Assembly: GCA_019351955.1 (NCBI GenBank)
Contig: JABBOE010000010.1
Location: 1 to 40,765, forward strand
Source: Pseudomonadota bacterium
Lineage (GTDB): Bacteria > Pseudomonadota > Gammaproteobacteria > Burkholderiales > Burkholderiaceae_C
Direction of reading: 5' to 3'
Length of the DNA stretch: 40,765 nt
Part shown: one piece after another, positions 36,305 through 40,765 of the stretch
Numbering within the stretch: position 1 is the stretch's first letter
Layout: every line of letters starts with the position of its first letter
Position numbers and translations under genes: made by a program
The notes under the pieces: generated by a model
Database searches by the model: none
What the model saw: only the letters and a program-made list of their open reading frames with translations
Told to the model about the DNA's origin: nothing

Positions 36305-37185
36305 TGCGCCTCCGCTTTGTGCAGCGCCTGTTGCACGGTGCGCAAGCTGACAAGCAACCATTGTGCGTACCCCCTGCCGGGTGGCGCGAATTCATCGAGT
36401 CCTACGGTTGGTATGCCGCTCGCGCGCGCGGTATCGCGCATGCGTTGAGTCAGCGGATCGCTCACTTGCCGGTTATAGATCAAGAGCGCCACGCGGCGGT
36501 GACGAAGATTGTCTTCATAGCGCGCAACCACCCCTGGTGTTGGCTCGGTGCCATTCATCACGTTCAACTGGAAGGTCTCGCCAAGGCTTTTCCAGTCCAG
36601 CAGGCCCAGCATGTAATCAAAAAGCGGCTCCGTGGCCGTCACGGCAAGATGGGGGTGCCGCGCGCGAAGTTGGGCAATCGCGGCGTCCACCGGCCGCAAG
36701 CTCTGTGCGAAGGCCCGCAAATTGCGCCGGAAATCGCCCGCATGTGCCGGGTCCAGGCTCTCCAGTTGGCTTGCCAACTGCTGGGCCACCAACAGGCCGA
36801 CGCGCGGGTCGTAGAACACGTGCGGATTCTTGTTGGGCATCACGATGGAGGCGCCCAGCTGCGCGGCAACCATCACCACCCGGCCAGGCCGGGGGTTGGC
36901 AGCCAGCATGCTGCGCATCCAGTCGTCATACCCCAGGCCGTTCATGATGACCACCGCAGCCTGTGCCACGGCGCGGGCTGTCTGCGGTGAGGCCTCGAAT
37001 TGGTGGGGATCCACATTCGGGTTTTGGATGATGCTGTTGACCCGCACATAGGGCCCGCCAATGGCCTGCGCGATGGTGCCGTATGTGCTTTCCGCGGCCA
37101 CGACCGGGACGGGCGCCGCCTGGGCGCAGGCGCATAGCGCTGAAAACAGCCAAAAGCCGAGCGCAGCCAACGGGTTTGAACGCAT
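36301..37185 (-). CDS. znuA: Metal ABC transporter substrate-binding protein (ZnuA/PsaA family)
   Basis: This is a 294-residue periplasmic cluster-9 binding protein. The signal peptide is residues 1 to about 23 (hydrophobic LAALGFWLFSALCACAQA, cleavage after AQA). Metal-ligand regions are visible as DPHQFE (first His), NPHVFYDPR (second His), and ATEPLFDY (Glu where ZnuA has His). An Asp in VGLDEF completes the set. There is no His-rich loop. The His-His-Glu-Asp set resembles Mn-type PsaA more than E. coli ZnuA, but linkage to zur favours zinc. The frame is open far upstream to 38124, antisense to another gene; the start before the signal peptide is clearly right. It is the first gene of the operon. 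Confidence 0.85.
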   Translation of the reverse strand: MRSNPLAALGFWLFSALCACAQAAPVPVVAAESTYGTIAQAIGGPYVRVNSIIQNPNVDPHQFEASPQTARAVAQAAVVIMNGLGYDDWMRSMLAANPRPGRVVMVAAQLGASIVMPNKNPHVFYDPRVGLLVAQQLASQLESLDPAHAGDFRRNLRAFAQSLRPVDAAIAQLRARHPHLAVTATEPLFDYMLGLLDWKSLGETFQLNVMNGTEPTPGVVARYEDNLRHRRVALLIYNRQVSDPLTQRMRDTARASGIPTVGLDEFAPPGRGYAQWLLVSLRTVQQALHKAEAQ

Positions 37186-37257
37186 GGGGTTCTGAGTGGG
37201 AGGGAGACGGGGGGTAATCGGAGGCAACAGCCCTACCAGGCGTCCTCCTATCGGAGA

Positions 37258-37282
37258 TCTATTGCAATTGAGTTGCAATAGA
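37258..37282. promoter_or_regulatory. Candidate Zur operator
   Basis: A perfect inverted repeat with arms TCTATTGCAA and TTGCAATAGA around TTGAG starts 73 bases before znuA. Its length (25 bp) and AT-rich arms fit Fur-superfamily sites, and the operon encodes its own Fur-family regulator. It lies in the 320-base gap between znuA and the divergent 214-aa gene, where nothing else was recognised. Confidence 0.6.
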
Positions 37283-37506
37283 CTGTCAAGCGCTGACGCG
37301 GCATTCCTGGTGGGCAGTTCCAGCCGGCCAAGGGCGTCGTTGGGGTGCCGCGATGATGTTTTCGGCTGGTTCGCTTTGCGGCTCCCAGTTCTGGAGCGCG
37401 GCGGGAGCGCCGGGCGCGGCAACCTTCGAAACATTCCACCGCATGTAATGCCGGATTTGCGCGCGGGATATGCTCTGCGGCACACGACACGCTTGGAGCA
37501 CAGCGC

Positions 37507-38151
37507 ATGGACACGACTTCGCTCACCGCATCTTCGACCCCTTCTGCGCAGTCCTTCAGCAGGCTGCTTCGCCCCGATATTCGCGTCGGCGATGAGTGGC
37601 TGTTTCTCACTCGCACCCTGGACGACAGCGATCACCGGGACGCCGGCTTGCGCATGCGCAGCCGGGTCGTGGCGCTCCTGGACGGCGGGCATATTCAAAT
37701 CGAGGTCAACAACGGGGACAAAGCAGACGCCACGTGGTTGAAGAATATCTACAGCGACCAGTTCGACTTGGTCTCGCGCGAAATGGTCCCGGGGGAGGCC
37801 GTGACCTACAGCCCGGCCTTTCCGCAATTCCGGTTTCCCATGGCACCGGGCGAGAGCTGGAGCGAGACCATCATTCAAAGCCAACCGGAATGGGAGTTGC
37901 ATGCGTCGATTGAGGTCCAGGTGACGGTTGAAGCGGAGGAATGGGTTCAGGTGCCTGCGGGGACGTTCAACACGCTGCGCCTTCAGGGGCGCTACGCCAC
38001 GCCAAATGCCACGGTCATCACCCATTTTTGGTATGCGCCCACCGCCGGACGTGCGGTGAAGGGGATCGAGGAGACGGTGGCGAAGGTCAACGCTTCGAAG
38101 GTGCGCGTGGAATATGAGTTGCATCAGCTCAATCGATTACGGAAGGTCTAG
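37507..38151 (+). CDS. Conserved hypothetical protein, 214 aa
   Basis: This 214-residue protein has no obvious signal peptide or membrane helix. The sequence is mostly beta-strand-like: IRVGDEWLFLTRT near residue 25, SRVVALLDGGHIQIEVNN, then FPQFRFPMAPGESWSE, VQVPAGTFNTLRLQGRYATP and THFWYAPTAGRAVKG. This pattern resembles beta-rich lipocalin-like or DUF3108-like proteins that test for product accumulation or bind lipid, but I cannot assign a family. It is 57 bases upstream of hemE on the same strand and may be co-transcribed. It is divergent from znuA across the palindrome. Confidence 0.7.
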   Translation: MDTTSLTASSTPSAQSFSRLLRPDIRVGDEWLFLTRTLDDSDHRDAGLRMRSRVVALLDGGHIQIEVNNGDKADATWLKNIYSDQFDLVSREMVPGEAVTYSPAFPQFRFPMAPGESWSETIIQSQPEWELHASIEVQVTVEAEEWVQVPAGTFNTLRLQGRYATPNATVITHFWYAPTAGRAVKGIEETVAKVNASKVRVEYELHQLNRLRKV

Positions 38152-38208
38152 CCGCTGCAAGGATGGGGCGCTTGGGGTCGGGCATCCGGGGTTTGCGACA
38201 ATACCCCG

Positions 38209-39297
38209 ATGACCGCTCTCTCGAACGACACTTTTCTTCGCGCCCTTCTGCGTCAGCCGACTGCCTACACGCCAGTGTGGCTGATGCGCCAGGCCGGGCG
38301 CTACCTGCCTGAGTACAACGCCACACGCGGGCGTGCCGGCAGCTTTCTGGCCTTGGCCCAGAATCCGGACTTCGCCACTGAGGTCACGCTGCAACCGCTG
38401 GAGCGCTTCCCTCTGGACGCGGCGATCTTGTTTTCCGACATCCTCACTGTGCCAGATGCGATGGGCCTTGGCCTGCAGTTCGCGGCGGGCGAAGGGCCAC
38501 GCTTCGAGCGCCCGCTGCGCACCGAGGCGGACGTTTTGGCGTTGCGCCCGCCTGATCTTGGCCGGCTGCGGTATGTCTTCGACGCGGTGGCACAAATCCG
38601 CCGGGCGCTGCAGCAGGGCGACACCCAACGTGTGCCGCTCATTGGCTTTTCTGGGAGCCCGTGGACATTGGCGTGTTACATGGTGGAGGGACACGGCAGC
38701 GATGACTGGCGCCTCACCAAGACGCTTTTGTATTCACGCCCTGATCTGATGCACCGCATCCTGGGCGTGAACGCCGACGCCGTTGCCGCGTACCTCAACG
38801 CGCAGATCGATGCTGGCGCGCAGGCGGCAATGATCTTCGACTCCTGGGGCGGTGCCTTGGCCGACGGAGCCTTTCAGGAGTTTTCACTGGGCTACAGCCA
38901 GCGCGTCATTTCCCAGCTCAAGCGGGAGCATGAGGGCAGGCGGGTGCCAGTCATTTTGTTTACCAAGGGTGGCGGTCCGTGGCTCGAAGCCATGAGCCAT
39001 AGCGGTGCCGACGCCTTGGGCGTGGACTGGACGGTCAATCTCGGTGCGGCGCGGGAGCAGGTTGGCCACCGTGTGGCACTTCAGGGCAATCTCGATCCCG
39101 CCATTTTGTTCGCGCCACCGGACAGCATCGCGGCGCAGGCACGCGCGGTTCTTGAGAGTTTCGGTCCCGTCGCCGCGAACGCGGCTGCGGGGCATGTGTT
39201 CAATCTCGGGCACGGCATCTCGCAATTCACGCCGCCCGAGCATGTGGCAGCGCTGGTCGAGGCCGTGCACGCGCATAGTCGAAAGCTCCGCGTCTAG
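38209..39297 (+). CDS. hemE: Uroporphyrinogen decarboxylase
   Basis: This 362-residue enzyme decarboxylates the four acetate side chains of uroporphyrinogen III to coproporphyrinogen III in haem synthesis. The signature [15 protein letters not shown] lies near residue 22, with the arginines that bind substrate carboxylates. [17 protein letters not shown] contains the catalytic Asp, followed by [24 protein letters not shown], and the C-terminal VFNLGHGI. Length is standard (about 355-365). It is followed by an unusual 345-base gap with DnaA boxes before priA. Confidence 0.96.
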   Translation: MTALSNDTFLRALLRQPTAYTPVWLMRQAGRYLPEYNATRGRAGSFLALAQNPDFATEVTLQPLERFPLDAAILFSDILTVPDAMGLGLQFAAGEGPRFERPLRTEADVLALRPPDLGRLRYVFDAVAQIRRALQQGDTQRVPLIGFSGSPWTLACYMVEGHGSDDWRLTKTLLYSRPDLMHRILGVNADAVAAYLNAQIDAGAQAAMIFDSWGGALADGAFQEFSLGYSQRVISQLKREHEGRRVPVILFTKGGGPWLEAMSHSGADALGVDWTVNLGAAREQVGHRVALQGNLDPAILFAPPDSIAAQARAVLESFGPVAANAAAGHVFNLGHGISQFTPPEHVAALVEAVHAHSRKLRV

Positions 39298-39642
39298 AGC
39301 GATGGCGGTGCGCATACCCACCACAAACGTGCGCTCAGGTCAAGAACGGTGCGCGCTTATGCACATTTTGGGATGATATGCAGTGCAGCATGAAAATCAC
39401 AGGCTTGACTTGAAGTTCTCCTGACTAACAGATTGATTTAAAACGAAAAAATCAAGTTTTTGCAACTGCGTGAAAAGATACTCACATTGTTATCCACAAG
39501 CTTGATTTCGCAGAAGACGCAGCCTATGCACAAAGTTATTCACAAGCAGACTTGACTTTTTCGGTTTGTCCACGGCCTGAAAAATCGGGCGGCTGCGTGC
39601 GAGTCAACACTCACTTAATTCTCCCCCTCGCGACCCCATCTC
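39298..39642. other. Origin-like intergenic region with DnaA boxes
   Basis: Three exact DnaA boxes (TTATNCACA) lie in one orientation: TTATGCACA at 39357-39365, TTATCCACA at 39490-39498, and TTATTCACA at 39536-39544. A one-mismatch copy (CTATGCACA) lies at 39524-39532. An AT-rich stretch (about 39421-39480) separates the first two. The octamer CTTGAYTT occurs at 39404, 39501 and 39551, and inverted at 39449. Together this resembles a replication origin, or a strong DnaA-binding/titration or regulatory site before priA. By contrast, oriC in most betaproteobacteria lies at dnaA, so origin function is only a hypothesis. Confidence 0.6.
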
Positions 39643-40765
39643 GTGGAAAACCCTGACCCAGCGCACAGGCCGACAGTCGGGAATCCGCCCGTCGTTGTGC
39701 TTCACATCGCGGTGGATGCACCGCTTTGGGACGTGCTGGATTACACGCACACCGAAGCCTTGGTACCCGGCACGCTGGTGCGCGTGCCGCTCGGGCGCCA
39801 GACGGTGGGAGGGGTTGTGCTGGATGCAGCCGGACCAGCGCGCGCGGCGTCGGCAACGTTGCGCGCGGTGACCGAGGTTGTGGACACGTTGCCGCCGCTC
39901 GGTGCGGACTGGCTGGCCCTCCTGCGCTTTGCCGCGAGCTATTACCAGCGGCCACTGGGCGAACTGATGGGGGCGGCCTTGCCCGGCTGGCTTCGCAGCC
40001 GCAGTGCGGCCGCTGTGGCGGCGCGCGTGGCGGCACAGCGCGCGCGCCGGGAGCACGCAGCCTTTCGGCTGACCCCGGCAGGGCAGGTGGCGCTGCGCGC
40101 CGCGATCGTGCCCCGCCATGCCGCCCTTGCGCGCTTGACCTCCGCGCTCGGGCTTACGCAATTGGAGGAGGATGCGGGCGACGCCGAGACCCGCGCCACG
40201 CCGCCCTTGGCGATCGCCGCTGCGCGCCGGCTTCATCCAAAGGCCGCGGCGCTCCTGCGCGACTGGACTGCCCAGGGCTGGGTGGAGCCTGTGCCAGGGC
40301 CGGCGGCGCGCATGCCCGATGACCCCGGTGTACCCGCGGAGATCCGGCCGCCGCACGCGCTGCAGGCGGCGCAGCAGGCCGCCGTGAACGCGTTGTGCGA
40401 GGCACAGGGGTTCGCACCATTCCTGCTTTTCGGAGTCACCGGCAGCGGAAAGACCGAGGTCTATCTGCGCGTCGTTGCGCATGCGCTGGCGAAGGATCCA
40501 CGCACGCAGGTTTTGGTGCTCACCCCCGAAATCAACCTGACGCCACCGCTGGCAACGCGCCTGGCCGAGCGGTTTCCGCAGGAGTCGATCGCCTTGTTGC
40601 ACAGTGGCCTTGCGGAGGCCGAGCGCTTCGACCACTGGCGCGCGGCGCATAGCGGCGAGGCGCGCATCGTGCTGGGCACCCGTCTGGCGGCGCTGGCCAG
40701 TGTGCCGCGCCTGGCCCTGATCATTGTGGACGAGGAGCACGATCCCTCCTACAAGCAGCAGGAAG
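39643..40765 (+). CDS. priA: Primosomal protein N' (PriA helicase), 5' part
   Basis: The first 374 residues of PriA are present; the gene runs off the right edge. PriA is the 3'-5' helicase that reloads the replisome at stalled forks. The N-terminal 3'-DNA-binding domain (VVVLHIAVDAPLWDVLDYTH, then GTLVRVPLGRQTVGGVVLD) is followed by a winged-helix region. The helicase core then has Walker A GVTGSGKTE near residue 264, LTPEINLTP, HSGL and the DEEHD box (DEAH-type) close to the window end. The GTG start is chosen because TAA closes the frame nine codons upstream and no ATG lies between. Confidence 0.92.
   Translation, partial: MENPDPAHRPTVGNPPVVVLHIAVDAPLWDVLDYTHTEALVPGTLVRVPLGRQTVGGVVLDAAGPARAASATLRAVTEVVDTLPPLGADWLALLRFAASYYQRPLGELMGAALPGWLRSRSAAAVAARVAAQRARREHAAFRLTPAGQVALRAAIVPRHAALARLTSALGLTQLEEDAGDAETRATPPLAIAAARRLHPKAAALLRDWTAQGWVEPVPGPAARMPDDPGVPAEIRPPHALQAAQQAAVNALCEAQGFAPFLLFGVTGSGKTEVYLRVVAHALAKDPRTQVLVLTPEINLTPPLATRLAERFPQESIALLHSGLAEAERFDHWRAAHSGEARIVLGTRLAALASVPRLALIIVDEEHDPSYKQQE

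Noticed and set aside
37186-38124. Upstream extension of ZnuA to a 607-residue frame
   Set aside because: It is antisense to the 214-aa gene and crosses the candidate operator. ZnuA has a clear signal peptide starting at 37185.
39604-40740. 378-codon minus-strand frame at the right edge
   Set aside because: Antisense to priA, whose domains and motifs are unambiguous.
1-40765. CRISPR arrays, tRNA, rRNA and riboswitches
   Set aside because: No regularly spaced repeats, no tRNA-like T-arm/acceptor pattern and no rRNA sequence were noticed on either strand by eye. A covariance-model scan would be needed to exclude them fully.

Overview
The window is high-GC DNA that looks betaproteobacterial (Burkholderiales, possibly a Thiomonas-like mixotroph). 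This is inferred from hemE next to priA, the malate synthase/LysR pair, the Zur-ZnuABC block and general protein similarity. No rRNA or tRNA was seen, so the genus is a guess.

Positions 1-8365 are an accessory zone full of debris. They hold a 5'-truncated catalase-family gene fused to an IS3-family remnant, a complete MobV-type plasmid relaxase with an oriT-like palindrome cluster in front of it, a HAD hydrolase, a remnant of an NhaP-type antiporter, an intact DUF389 membrane protein, a second IS3 remnant, a decayed unrecognised ORF and two small proteins (19 and 41 aa).

Positions 8366-25970 are the centrepiece: eleven co-directional genes packed end to end, five junctions being ATGA overlaps. 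The order is a stand-alone GH94 protein matching only the C-terminal phosphorylase module of cyclic beta-1,2-glucan synthase, then gnd, zwf, a HAD phosphatase, tal, pgi, a DUF2090 aldolase-like protein, tkt, pgm, a GH144-type (PF10091) endo-beta-1,2-glucanase-like protein without signal peptide, and a flavoprotein disulfide-reductase homologue lacking one of the two redox cysteines. The simplest reading is that a beta-1,2-glucan is cut by GH144 and phosphorolysed by GH94 to glucose-1-phosphate. Pgm then makes glucose-6-phosphate, which enters the oxidative and non-oxidative pentose phosphate pathway. The substrate is inferred from the families.

Positions 26055-32665 hold a decayed TnpB gene, a full phosphoketolase (pentose or fructose phosphate to acetyl phosphate), two small conserved-type proteins and malate synthase A. 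These link sugar phosphates to C2 metabolism. A LysR regulator is divergent from malate synthase.

Positions 33971-37185 carry a small membrane protein and a compact znuA-znuC-znuB-zur operon (minus strand) preceded by a near-perfect 10-5-10 palindrome that is a good candidate Zur operator. Positions 37507-40765 carry a conserved hypothetical gene, hemE, an AT-rich intergenic region with three exact DnaA boxes and iteron-like repeats (origin-like), and the 5' part of priA, cut by the window end.
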